Part shown: piece after piece, positions 27,990-36,503 of the stretch | How the letters are laid out: each line of letters opens with the position of its first letter | Numbering within the stretch: the stretch's first letter is position 1 | Source: Fusobacterium gastrosuis | GTDB taxonomy: Bacteria; Fusobacteriota; Fusobacteriia; Fusobacteriales; Fusobacteriaceae | DNA length: 64,000 nucleotides | NCBI RefSeq assembly: GCF_900095285.1 | Contig: NZ_LT607734.1 | Coordinates: 1,302,001-1,366,000, forward strand | Direction of reading: 5' to 3' | Notes under the pieces: model-generated | Database searches by the model: none | What the model was told of the DNA's origin: nothing | The model's input: the letters and a program-made list of their open reading frames with translations, nothing else | Translations under genes and position numbers: made by a program

Positions 27990-29345
27990 CTAGATATCAA
28001 GTATATCATTGATTTCATCAAAGAAATTTTCAGTAGTTATGATTATAATTCTGTCCCCCTCTTTTATGACATCATTTCCACTAGGGAAAATAGGAACATT
28101 ATTTCTAATAATATAAGCAATTAGAAGATTTTTTTTGATTTTTAAATCTTTTAGAGGAATATCATTGACCTTACTGTGAGAACTTACTAAGAATTCAATA
28201 GCTTCTACCCGGTTATTTTCGAGCCTATATAAATTTTCAATTTTATCTCCTTTACTTGCAAAGGAACGGACAACACGAATAATATTATCGGCTATAAGCT
28301 TTTTAGGAGTAACAATAGATTGAAAATTACTTTCATTGAAAATATCTAAAAAAGAAAGTTTATTAACTTTTGTTACAATTTTTTGAATACCTATTTTTTT
28401 AGCATACATTGATATAAAAATATTAGTTTCATCCATACCAGTTATTGAAATACATGAATCATAATTTTTAAAATTTTCTTCCTTTAAAAGATCTTCATTA
28501 CTTCCGTCACCATGTACAACAACTGCATCAGGAAATTCTTCACTTAATCTTATCGCCTTTTCTTCTTTTTGCTCTAAAATCTTTACTTTTATTTTTTGTT
28601 TTAAAAGTTCTTGTACTAGGTAATGGGAAATTATACCTCCACCTATAATAAAAGCAGAACTTATTTTTTTTGTAAATCTTCCAAGCGTATTATGAAATTT
28701 AACGATTTCTTTTTCAAGTCCAGTTATATATATTCTATCACCAGCCATTAAAATTGTATTTCCAGATGGAATAATAACCTCATCATTTCGTTTCATAATA
28801 CAAACAAGTAAATTAGGAAAAAGCTTTTGCTTAAATTCTAGAATAGATACACCATCAAGAGATGAATTATCATCCAATAAAAATTCCACCAACTTTAATC
28901 TTCCATTTAAAAAAGTCTCGACATTTAAAGCTTCTGGGAAGTCAATATTTTGCATAATATATTTAGCGGCTTCATACTCAGGATTTATAACTAAGTCAAT
29001 ACCTAAAGAATCACTCATAAACTTTATTTGAGAAGAATATTCAGTACTTCTAACTCTGGCAATTGTAAATTTTGCACCTAATTTTTTAGCTATGACTGAA
29101 GAAATTATATTTATTTCATCTTTCTCTGTAACTGCAATAAAAATATCAGCTTTGGGAACACCAGCTTCAATTTGAACATCGTAACTAGTTCCATTTCCAA
29201 CAAAACCCATAATATCATTATTTGAAATAATTTTATCTAATATCTTTGCATTTTGCTCTACTAAAATGATATCATTGCCTTCATTTGCTAAATCGTGGCA
29301 TAATAATTCACCAACTTTACCAGCACCAATAATTACTATTTTCAT
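27990..29345 (-). CDS. trkA: Trk potassium uptake regulatory subunit TrkA
   Basis: A cytoplasmic protein of 451 residues made of two RCK units. Each has a NAD-binding Rossmann motif, IGAGKVGELLCHDLANEG at the start and IGGGIISHYLVQELL at about 230, and each ends in a RCK_C domain (around 140-220 and 365-451) that senses nucleotide. TrkA forms the gating ring of the TrkH/TrkG potassium channel. No trkH is in the window, so the partner must be encoded elsewhere. Gene order thyA-folA-trkA-hlyIII on one strand with short gaps suggests a single transcript. Confidence 0.95.
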   Translation of the reverse strand: MKIVIIGAGKVGELLCHDLANEGNDIILVEQNAKILDKIISNNDIMGFVGNGTSYDVQIEAGVPKADIFIAVTEKDEINIISSVIAKKLGAKFTIARVRSTEYSSQIKFMSDSLGIDLVINPEYEAAKYIMQNIDFPEALNVETFLNGRLKLVEFLLDDNSSLDGVSILEFKQKLFPNLLVCIMKRNDEVIIPSGNTILMAGDRIYITGLEKEIVKFHNTLGRFTKKISSAFIIGGGIISHYLVQELLKQKIKVKILEQKEEKAIRLSEEFPDAVVVHGDGSNEDLLKEENFKNYDSCISITGMDETNIFISMYAKKIGIQKIVTKVNKLSFLDIFNESNFQSIVTPKKLIADNIIRVVRSFASKGDKIENLYRLENNRVEAIEFLVSSHSKVNDIPLKDLKIKKNLLIAYIIRNNVPIFPSGNDVIKEGDRIIIITTENFFDEINDILDI

Positions 29346-29361
29346 TTAAAACTCCCGTTAA

Positions 29362-29859
29362 TTATTTTTTTAATTTATAAATATAAGCTGTAAATTCTTC
29401 AAAATCCTTAGAAGAATTTATCATATAACCATAGTCTTCAATTTTAGGAAGATATAAAGGTTCTCTAGCTTCAGCAATTTTAACTGTATCTTTAATCCTT
29501 GATAAATAGATTTCATCAATCTCAAAATTATCCAAAAAATATTTATAAATGGAATGACCACCACAGATAAAAATAGTTTTATTTTGAGAACTAAGTTCTT
29601 CTATCAATTTTGGAACATTCATATTTCTATGTAAAACTATAACTTCTCTATTTTTTTTCATAAGTTCAATGGGGACAACATTAGCAGTACTTGCACCAAA
29701 AAGTAAAGTGTGTCCTAAGGTAATATTTTTAAAATAAAGCAGTTCTTCTTTTATATGCCAAAGCATACCATTGCCTTGAGGTTGTTTGTCACCTATTATG
29801 TTTTCGGGTCCTACACAAACTATCATTTTTAAATTTTTATTTAAAGCAACTTTAGACAT
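29362..29859 (-). CDS. folA: Divergent dihydrofolate reductase FolA
   Basis: A small DHFR-like enzyme of 165 residues, translationally coupled to thyA (their stop and start share one base). GNGMLWHIKEELLYFKNIT aligns with the active-site helix, with Glu in place of the acidic Asp five residues after the Trp. IFICGGHSIYKYFL is the GG-x-x-I/V-Y motif before the last strands. However, the usual MGR-x-T loop that binds NADPH reads FGASTANVV, without the Arg, and the N-terminus carries extra residues before the first strand. So the fold is clear, and cofactor preference may differ. The thyA link makes DHFR the natural role: it would regenerate tetrahydrofolate from the dihydrofolate made by ThyA. 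Confidence 0.85.
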   Translation of the reverse strand: MSKVALNKNLKMIVCVGPENIIGDKQPQGNGMLWHIKEELLYFKNITLGHTLLFGASTANVVPIELMKKNREVIVLHRNMNVPKLIEELSSQNKTIFICGGHSIYKYFLDNFEIDEIYLSRIKDTVKIAEAREPLYLPKIEDYGYMINSSKDFEEFTAYIYKLKK

Positions 29860-30692
29860 TATATTGCCACCTCGTAATTAACTTTTTCTCCATATTTATA
29901 GTTTAAAATTTCAATATCATCCGGTTTAAATTCAAAGATATTTGTAAAATTATTTATTTTTAATACAGCAGGAGCAAAAGTTTCTGAGTTAACTTGCTTT
30001 ATTAAAGCATCATAATGTCTATCATAGATATGCACATTGTGGATATTCCATATAATTTCCGCAGCCTCTAAGCCACACTCAAGAGCAACTAGTTTATGTA
30101 ACACAGCATATTGAAAAACATTAGCAACAAGACCAAGAGCAACATCACAGCTTCTTTGTCTAACCTCTAGATATAGCTTACCATTAATAACAGACCATTG
30201 AGTCAAATGCACACATGGAGTTAAAGCCATTTGATTAAGTTCATCAGGAATCCATATTTCAGTCATAATTCTTCTGCTATTAGGATTATTTTTTAGCTCG
30301 TTAATAATGTAATGTAATTGAGATTTTTGTCCAAAAGTTTCTTTAGCAATTTGATAGCCATATGCTTTTCCAATTGTTCCATCCGCTTGCTTCCATTCAT
30401 CCCAAAATTTACAACCAATTTTATTAAGTTCATCCACATTGTTAGATTGCATTATCCATATCCAATAAAGTTCTCTTATAGGAGCTTTATTAGGAGCAAA
30501 TCTTGAAGTAATCAAATGAGCTTCTTCGCTTGAGTTATCAAGTCTAAATTGATAGCCTATATAACTTTTATAATGAGCAGGGCTGCCATCAACATATTTA
30601 GTTCTCACATTTCCTTTTGACCAAATACCTTTTTCAGCAATAGTATCGACAATTTCTTTATAAATAATATCAAATTTAGAATAATTTTTCAT
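29859..30692 (-). CDS. thyA: Thymidylate synthase ThyA
   Basis: The enzyme of 277 residues methylates dUMP to dTMP with methylene-tetrahydrofolate. LTPCVHLTQWSV has the catalytic Cys, and QRSCDVALGLVANVFQYAVLH is the nucleotide-binding block (usually QRSxDxxLGxPFN, here with VAN in place of PFN); NVHIYDRHYDAL follows. These substitutions place it away from the E. coli branch, but the Arg, Ser, Asp and Cys that matter are present. AAGGAG leads the ATG. First gene of the minus-strand operon with folA, trkA and the hemolysin III-like gene. Confidence 0.93.
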   Translation of the reverse strand: MKNYSKFDIIYKEIVDTIAEKGIWSKGNVRTKYVDGSPAHYKSYIGYQFRLDNSSEEAHLITSRFAPNKAPIRELYWIWIMQSNNVDELNKIGCKFWDEWKQADGTIGKAYGYQIAKETFGQKSQLHYIINELKNNPNSRRIMTEIWIPDELNQMALTPCVHLTQWSVINGKLYLEVRQRSCDVALGLVANVFQYAVLHKLVALECGLEAAEIIWNIHNVHIYDRHYDALIKQVNSETFAPAVLKINNFTNIFEFKPDDIEILNYKYGEKVNYEVAI

Positions 30693-30831
30693 AATAAACT
30701 CCTTTTCTATATTTTTTTATATTATAGCATATTAAAATAATAAATTAAGAAAACCTAAAAAATGACTTTTTTATATCATTAACATTCAAATTATAAATAG
30801 TTATATATAAATAATAAATTTGTATTTTTTT

Positions 30832-30845
30832 ATAACATATGTTAT
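30832..30845. promoter_or_regulatory. Perfect 14-base palindrome upstream of the omptin gene
   Basis: ATAACATATGTTAT is fully self-complementary and lies 34 bases before the omptin start codon, in the 187-base region shared with the divergent thyA. The position fits an operator overlapping the omptin promoter or 5' leader. No known consensus is claimed. Confidence 0.4.
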
Positions 30846-30879
30846 TTTAAAAGAGCATTTATTTTTAGAGGAGGGAATT

Positions 30880-31941
30880 ATGAAGAAATACTTATTAATG
30901 TTTGGATTACTTTCTATAGGTGCATATGCAAACAATGGTAAAGTTATAGCAGAATTTCAGAGTTTAAATGGAAAAGCTGGAGAATATGTGTACAATAAAC
31001 CAGGTGATGGTATGAAGATGAGTCAATTAGATTGGGATATAAAGAATATACCAATGCTAAAATTAGGTTACGCATATGAATATAAAAATTGGGAATTTTC
31101 AGTGACAGGAAGAAAAAATTTAGATAATAATTATAGAAGTGGAAAAATGAAAGATTATGACTGGATTCCAAGTGGAATGGATGAAGAAGATGCTCAAGAA
31201 TTTTTAGTTGTGGGAAATTTTCCTGAGGAACAAAAGGAAGAAGTTGAAGCAAATAAAAAAGAAAATGAAAAAATAAAAGATAATGGAGATGGAACATATA
31301 CTCTTTATTATGTACCAACTGAAAAAGATATAGGAAAATTATTTTCATACACAGAAAGTAAAAATTATGTTAAAAATATTGTTGGTTTAGACTTAACAGC
31401 TAAATATTATTTAAAAAGAAATGAAAAAATGGCATTTGCTCCATTATTTGGGATAAATTATGATAAATATGAATTTTATAGTATAGGTGCAAAAGGTTAT
31501 GAGTATATTCCTGGAAGAGAAAAAAGTGCTCAAGAAAGCCCTAATGTAAAAACAATTACTTATAACCAAAAGTTTTTAAGTCCATATGTGGGAATTTATG
31601 CAAGTTATTCACCAAATTCTTTATGGGATATAGAATTTGGAATAAAAGGAAGTGCTTGGGGAAGAGCTAAAGCAATGGACAGACACCATTTAAGAGGGAA
31701 AACACAAACCGATGAGAAATATAAAAATATAAAATATTTATCATCAACATTAGCAGTAAAATATCATTGGAATGAATCTTTGACTTTAAAGTATGAAATG
31801 GAACTTACTGAATACTTTAAAAATAAGAAATCTACAGTAAAGAGTACAGTAGAAGAAGGAGATGTTACTACAATAAAAGGAAGTACAGGACTTTCTAATA
31901 GAACAATGACATCATCTTTAGGTTTTGAATATAAATTTTAA
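30880..31941 (+). CDS. Omptin-family outer-membrane aspartyl protease
   Basis: The precursor has 353 residues with a signal peptide (MKKYLLMFGLLSIGAYA, cleavage before Asn18) and a C-terminal Phe typical of beta-barrel proteins. MSQLDWDIKN (47-56), WEFSVTGRKNL and SGKMKDYDWIPSG align with OmpT; the catalytic pairs appear as D92 and D94 (KDYDW) and as D267 and H269 (AMDRHH). SPYVGIYASY and the last strand SSLGFEYKF also match. Omptins cut between basic residues at the cell surface and need LPS for activity. Residues 100-165 form a longer, Glu/Lys-rich extracellular loop than in OmpT. The ATG at 30880 behind GAGGAGGG is the true start, as an upstream ATG at 30820 would bury the signal peptide. 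Alternative: a catalytically silent barrel of the same family. Confidence 0.82.
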   Translation: MKKYLLMFGLLSIGAYANNGKVIAEFQSLNGKAGEYVYNKPGDGMKMSQLDWDIKNIPMLKLGYAYEYKNWEFSVTGRKNLDNNYRSGKMKDYDWIPSGMDEEDAQEFLVVGNFPEEQKEEVEANKKENEKIKDNGDGTYTLYYVPTEKDIGKLFSYTESKNYVKNIVGLDLTAKYYLKRNEKMAFAPLFGINYDKYEFYSIGAKGYEYIPGREKSAQESPNVKTITYNQKFLSPYVGIYASYSPNSLWDIEFGIKGSAWGRAKAMDRHHLRGKTQTDEKYKNIKYLSSTLAVKYHWNESLTLKYEMELTEYFKNKKSTVKSTVEEGDVTTIKGSTGLSNRTMTSSLGFEYKF

Positions 31942-31992
31942 TGAATAGCAGTTCAAGAAAAATTATAAAATATTAAAAGTGTTAGTATATGT

Positions 31993-32035
31993 AAAAAGGA
32001 GTATAAAACTTATTTAAGTTTTATACTCCTTTTTT
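31993..32035. terminator. Bidirectional terminator after the omptin gene
   Basis: A perfect 18-base-pair stem, AAAAGGAGTATAAAACTT against AAGTTTTATACTCCTTTT, with an ATTT loop. A and T flanks on both sides let it serve the converging YtxH-like gene as well. Confidence 0.92.
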
Positions 32036-32040
32036 AGAAA

Positions 32041-32325
32041 TTATTCAGCTGTTATAACAACTTCTTCGTTAGATTCAGTATATTCTGTTGCAGTTTTTTC
32101 TGCTATTAAATCTTCAATATGTTCTTTAACTTCTGTTAAAGTTTCAAGATCCATATTATCAAAATTAGAACAAGAAGATGGTTTTATATTGATTCCTTGT
32201 TTTCTTAAAAAATCATCAACTTTGTTTTGATTTTTTTTGTAAAGATAAAAAGCAACTGCTGCTGCTCCAATTCCTACTGCTGCTCCAATTAAATGATCTT
32301 TTGTTATTCCATTTGTTAATGCCAT
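32041..32325 (-). CDS. Small YtxH-like single-helix membrane protein
   Basis: A protein of 94 residues with one Gly/Ala-rich membrane helix (about 12-28, LIGAAVGIGAAAVAFYLY), then KKNQNKVDDFLRKQG and an acidic helical tail with one Cys (SSCSNF). It resembles YtxH-like proteins, which carry a small-residue helix and an amphipathic tail, but there is no activity to infer. It is the last gene of the P-type ATPase operon, 57 bases beyond the HMA-like gene, and is preceded by TAGGAGG. Such small proteins often assist the transporter next to them; that is a guess from position. Confidence 0.6.
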   Translation of the reverse strand: MALTNGITKDHLIGAAVGIGAAAVAFYLYKKNQNKVDDFLRKQGINIKPSSCSNFDNMDLETLTEVKEHIEDLIAEKTATEYTESNEEVVITAE

Positions 32326-32382
32326 ATGAATACCTCCTAATAGTTTAAAATAATTTATAAAAAATTTAAAAACAAATTTTTA

Positions 32383-33135
32383 TTAATGATTACTTAAAGT
32401 TACATAACGTTCATTAAATCCTAAGTAAGGAATATTTTTTCTAAAAAATATATTATGAACAAAGTCTGAAAAATTTTCAATGGTATGGTCATCTAAGATA
32501 GTTGCTGTGTATTGATAACCTTGAGAATTTTTACTTCTAAATACTTTCAGCATTTTAGCGGTTTGTTTAGGTACTGTTAGATGTCTACCGAAAGTAGTTA
32601 ACCACATAATTAAAACCGTACTTAATTTAGTTTCAGTTATAAAAGATTTTAATAAATACAAAGCTGGTAAAATTTCAATATCAAACATACCTCTTCTTTT
32701 AACTTCGCCATAAGCGTGCTCAAGGACAGAGCCAACAGTCATTCCCATAGCAAAAACATCCATAGAGTTTTGTAGTTTGGTATCATTTGAATTAAAAATT
32801 TTATTTATTCCAGCAGCACCAATAGAAGCTAGTGCATAGAGTGAAACTGGAGAAATAGACTTATATTCATAGCCCTCAAGCAATCTGACAGGAACTAAAC
32901 CGTTTTCTATTGAAAATGCAATCCCAACTCTATAAATAATTTCTTGCAATAGTATTTCGCTAGGTTCAAATTCTAATAATAAACTATAATTTCTTTTATT
33001 ATACTTAAAGTACAAAGTAGATAGATTATTTTTAATAGTTTTATAGAAATTTTTTGGATCTTTCATAGGAAGTGAAAGTTTAATTCTAACTCTATTTGGT
33101 AATCTATGAACAACAGTAATAGATAATTTTTTCAT
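32383..33135 (-). CDS. HMA-like domain protein with C-terminal membrane region, P-type ATPase operon
   Basis: A protein of 250 residues. Its first 80 residues resemble a heavy-metal-associated (HMA) fold beginning VVHRLPNRVRIKLSLP, but there is no CxxC metal site. Residues 95-200 contain hydrophobic stretches (SPVSLYALASIGAAGI, MDVFAMGMTVGSVLEHAYG, LSTVLIMWLTTFGRHL) that resemble the N-terminal membrane part of the neighbouring P-type ATPase rather than a complete pump; no phosphorylation motif is present. It follows the ATPase gene after 12 bases. It may be a regulatory or partner subunit of the pump. Function not established. Confidence 0.6.
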   Translation of the reverse strand: MKKLSITVVHRLPNRVRIKLSLPMKDPKNFYKTIKNNLSTLYFKYNKRNYSLLLEFEPSEILLQEIIYRVGIAFSIENGLVPVRLLEGYEYKSISPVSLYALASIGAAGINKIFNSNDTKLQNSMDVFAMGMTVGSVLEHAYGEVKRRGMFDIEILPALYLLKSFITETKLSTVLIMWLTTFGRHLTVPKQTAKMLKVFRSKNSQGYQYTATILDDHTIENFSDFVHNIFFRKNIPYLGFNERYVTLSNH

Positions 33136-33147
33136 TTCTTCTCCTTC

Positions 33148-35352
33148 CTATTTACTATTTAAGTCATATTTTAATAATTTTAATGAATTTCCAACAACAA
33201 ATATAGTTGTTGAATTATGTAAAACAGATGCATAAATTGGTGGTAATATACCGGTTGCTCCTAAAACTAAGGCAAATGTATTAAGCCCTATTACCATTGC
33301 AAAGTTTTCCTTAATTGTCTTAACTGTTTTTTTAGACAGACCTATAACTCCAGGAACCAATAATGGATCATCTTGAGTAATTGTGATATCTGCAGCTTCC
33401 ATTGCAATATCTGTACGAGTGCTTCCAAGAGCAACACCAACATTTGCATATGAAAGAGCAGGAGCATCATTGACACCATCTCCTATCATAATTACATTGG
33501 AACCAGTTGATTGAAATTTTAAAATATTTTTTGCTTTATCTTCAGGTAAAAGCTCAGACTCATATCTATCAAGCGACATTCTTGAAGCTATTGTTTCAGC
33601 TTGTTGCCTTAAATCACCAGTGAGTAAAACTATATCATCCACTCCATGATTTCTTAAACGATTTATAGCTTTCTTTATATTTTCTCTAGGTGGATCAGAA
33701 ACACCTATAATACCAATAAGTTCTGAATCCTTTGAAACATATATTCCTATTTCTCCTCTCGATATTACACCTCTTTCAGTGTCATAACTCAAGTTTAAAT
33801 TTATGTCATTTTCAAGCATAAATTTTTTGCTTCCGACTCTAATAAGTGACGCAGTTTTTCCTTTTCCAACCTTAGTTTCCACTCCACGACTGACTATTGT
33901 TTTTAATTTTCCATGTTTTGGAATTTCAAGCCCTCTATCTTTTATTTCATTCATAATAGCAATTGCAAGAGGATGAGAAGATTGTTCTTCAGCTGCTGCT
34001 GCAAGAGCTATCATTTCGTTTTCAGAAATATCACTGAAAACTTCAATACTTTGAACCTTAGGCTTACCTTCAGTTATTGTTCCTGTTTTATCAAATATTA
34101 CAGTTTCAGCTTTAGCCAATTCTTCAATAAAGTTGCTTCCTTTGACCAAAACACCATTTTTAGCAGCTGTATTTATTGCAGCAGAGAATGCAACAGCTGT
34201 AGAAAGTCGTATTCCACATGAATAATCTATAACTAGCATACTCATGGCTTTTGGAATATTTTTTGTTGCAGTATATACTATACCAGCTAAAATAAAATTA
34301 AGTGGAATTAATTGTGCTGAAAATGTATCGGCATAATTCTGTATGTCAGCCTTATTAGAATTAGCATCTTCTACTAATTTTATAATTCTTGAAACAGTTC
34401 TATCATCACCAACTTTTTCTGCAAGTATGCTAATATTTCCATTTTTTATAATTGTTCCTGCAAAAACATTTTCACCGATTGCTTTTTTAACAGGCATATA
34501 TTCACCAGTAATAGAAGATTGATCTATAAGGGCTTCACCCTTTAAAATTTTTCCATCAACACTAATTTTTTCTCCAGTTTGAACAACAATAATATCATTT
34601 TTTTGAATCTCTTCAATAGGAACTCTAATAACATTATCTTCAGAAATTTCTTTCCAAACAAAATTTTCACCAACACTTAACATATCTTTTATAGCACCAC
34701 GAGTTTTTTCCATAGTGTAGACTGTTAAAAGTTCTGCAATTTCTTCTAACATCATAATAGTTAGGGCAGTTCCCTCTTTACCAAGTAAAATAGAACTTAT
34801 TATTGCTGTTGAACTTAAAGTATCAGCATTAGGTCTTTTATTTTTTACCAAAGACATAAATCCATTTTTTATAACGGGCATAGCCAAACCAATTGTTGAA
34901 AGAGTGTTATAATTGAAAAATTTTCTTAAACCAGTTAAAGCAATAGAATTTTTCGATTTAAAAATATTGTATGCAAGCAAGCTTCCAGTAGCTACAATTT
35001 TTTGGATAATTTCTCTAGGAGATTCTTCTTGTAACTTTCTTTCAATTACATATTTTGAATTATTAAATTTCTTTTCATTGCTACAAATTTCAATGATATG
35101 TGCATTTAGAGTATTTTGCAATAGACTTATTAAATTCTGATCACTTAGTGAAATATCCTCAAAATATATAAGAATAGTTCCAGTAATTAAAGTTATTTCA
35201 GCAGTTTTTATATATTTTACTTGTAAAAGTTGTTTTTCTATTTCAACTTTTAAAGATTGAGAGATAAACTTTAAAGCTTTAGATTTTATACGAATCCGTC
35301 CTCTAAGTCTATGAATAATTTGGCAAGAAAGCAAATTTTGATTTTTTTGCAT
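33148..35352 (-). CDS. P1B-type heavy-metal ATPase with CxxC-less N-terminal HMA-like domain
   Basis: A protein of 734 residues. Residues 1-90 form an HMA-like domain (IIHRLRGRIRIKS) without CxxC. The pump core is complete: ITGE at 281-284 (actuator), the phosphorylated Asp421 in DKTGT, SSHP with the P1B His460-Pro461 pair, and GDGVNDAP from 624. The ion site in membrane helix six, usually CPC, reads DYSCGIRLS with a single Cys379. That change departs from the Cu (CPC) type, so the substrate is open; Mn, Zn or another ion is possible. The gene is tightly packed with HMA-like genes on both sides and starts behind AAAAGGAGG. It would act in the inner membrane, probably exporting metal. Confidence 0.9.
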   Translation of the reverse strand: MQKNQNLLSCQIIHRLRGRIRIKSKALKFISQSLKVEIEKQLLQVKYIKTAEITLITGTILIYFEDISLSDQNLISLLQNTLNAHIIEICSNEKKFNNSKYVIERKLQEESPREIIQKIVATGSLLAYNIFKSKNSIALTGLRKFFNYNTLSTIGLAMPVIKNGFMSLVKNKRPNADTLSSTAIISSILLGKEGTALTIMMLEEIAELLTVYTMEKTRGAIKDMLSVGENFVWKEISEDNVIRVPIEEIQKNDIIVVQTGEKISVDGKILKGEALIDQSSITGEYMPVKKAIGENVFAGTIIKNGNISILAEKVGDDRTVSRIIKLVEDANSNKADIQNYADTFSAQLIPLNFILAGIVYTATKNIPKAMSMLVIDYSCGIRLSTAVAFSAAINTAAKNGVLVKGSNFIEELAKAETVIFDKTGTITEGKPKVQSIEVFSDISENEMIALAAAAEEQSSHPLAIAIMNEIKDRGLEIPKHGKLKTIVSRGVETKVGKGKTASLIRVGSKKFMLENDINLNLSYDTERGVISRGEIGIYVSKDSELIGIIGVSDPPRENIKKAINRLRNHGVDDIVLLTGDLRQQAETIASRMSLDRYESELLPEDKAKNILKFQSTGSNVIMIGDGVNDAPALSYANVGVALGSTRTDIAMEAADITITQDDPLLVPGVIGLSKKTVKTIKENFAMVIGLNTFALVLGATGILPPIYASVLHNSTTIFVVGNSLKLLKYDLNSK

Positions 35353-35354
35353 TC

Positions 35355-35741
35355 CTATACCTCCTTTTCTAATCTTTCTTTTAGCATTAAATAAAATTTT
35401 TTTATATTATCTTCTATTTGATTTACTGTCATACCTTGATAAATATGTTCATTATCTACAATGATTTTCCAGATTTTATTTAGCCAGTCAACAATATCTT
35501 TTTCAGCTAATTTTTCTTTATCATATTCTATTAAGATTTTACTAGTTAAGTAAGAATACTCAATTTTCTTTATTCCATCTTTTAATTTTAGTATTGCCGT
35601 TGTGTAGCATTCATATTTTTTCATTTGTTCGGGAACTTGATCAAGAGATGGAATAAAAAGTCTAATTCTTCCAGGAATACTATGTAAAATCTTTACTTTA
35701 TTAAACATTAAATAAGTTTTTTTTAAAATATTTTTTAACAT
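35355..35741 (-). CDS. Stand-alone HMA-like domain protein, P-type ATPase operon
   Basis: A protein of 128 residues with the repeat motif ILHSIPGRIRLFIPSLD near its start (about 16-32), the same H-x-x-x-GRIR pattern as in the ATPase N-terminus, and no CxxC. A predicted beta-alpha-beta-beta-alpha-beta order fits an HMA-type ferredoxin fold; the last 30 residues are a charged helix. The ATG at 35741 lies eight bases behind AAGGA, better than the ATG at 35750. It ends two bases before the ATPase gene. The missing Cys pair argues against an ordinary copper chaperone. Confidence 0.65.
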   Translation of the reverse strand: MLKNILKKTYLMFNKVKILHSIPGRIRLFIPSLDQVPEQMKKYECYTTAILKLKDGIKKIEYSYLTSKILIEYDKEKLAEKDIVDWLNKIWKIIVDNEHIYQGMTVNQIEDNIKKFYLMLKERLEKEV

Positions 35742-35755
35742 CGTACACATCCTTA

Positions 35756-36244
35756 CTATTTATTAAAAAGATTATATGCCCACCAAACTAGAGTAGCTCC
35801 ACTTGGTAAACTAGGAGTAGTTTTTAATTTTTTTATTCCATAAATTGCTAAAAGTAAAGCAATTAGAGATTTTGTATCTAATAACCCTTTAGTTTTATTA
35901 TAAATTGTAATATCTGAAAAATTTAATAAATTATGAAAGTTCATTTTTATTCTTCCATTTCTTTTAGCAAAAATTTCCTTTTCTAAATCAGTAAGTTTTA
36001 ATATTATTCCAAGCATAAGGTTACTATCAATCTGCGAATTGTCAAATTCAACTGTTAAACTTCCAAGACTAGAGATAATTTTATAGTTTTTTATAGCTTT
36101 TATTTTATTTAAATTATTTTTTAAATCAGATATTAATTCTGAATTATCTTTCAATTTAGATATTTCCATTCTTATTTTATTTCGAGAAAAATATTTTACT
36201 TCAAAAATTCCATAAATATTAGGAAGAAGATTATTATTTATCAT
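35756..36244 (-). CDS. Divergent HMA-like protein, first gene of the P-type ATPase operon
   Basis: A protein of 162 residues. Its first 80 residues have the order seen in the other three HMA-like units, with FEVKYFSRNKIRMEISKLK at the place of the H-x-x-x-GRIR motif but without the Gly and His, then two strands (YKIISSLGSLTVEFD) and helices. Residues 125-162 hold a short hydrophobic stretch (SLIALLLAIYGIKKL) and end WWAYNLFNK, so it may be membrane-attached. It starts at an ATG ten bases behind AGGAG (a TTG at 36250 is the alternative) and precedes the next gene by 14 bases. No known activity. Confidence 0.5.
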   Translation of the reverse strand: MINNNLLPNIYGIFEVKYFSRNKIRMEISKLKDNSELISDLKNNLNKIKAIKNYKIISSLGSLTVEFDNSQIDSNLMLGIILKLTDLEKEIFAKRNGRIKMNFHNLLNFSDITIYNKTKGLLDTKSLIALLLAIYGIKKLKTTPSLPSGATLVWWAYNLFNK

Positions 36245-36503
36245 AAGCAAACAGCTCCTGTCAAAATATATTTATACTTACAAAATATTTTAATTTTTAT
36301 AGAATATTTTATAAAATTTTATTAGTTTTGATTATATACTTATTTGTATCAATATGCAAGATTTTTTTCTTTTTTTTGATTTGAATAAAAAAATAAAGGG
36401 TATATAATAACTATATGTTGTATGGTGATGAAAATTGGTATATAATAACAAAAATAATTTATAAATAAAAAACTATATATAAAATTATATTTGGAGGAAA
36501 TAT

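Noticed and set aside
30944..31348. Long open frame on the minus strand inside the omptin gene
   Set aside because: Leu/Phe/His-rich translation of an AT-rich antisense strand, no ribosome binding site, fully covered by the omptin gene with a signal peptide and family motifs.
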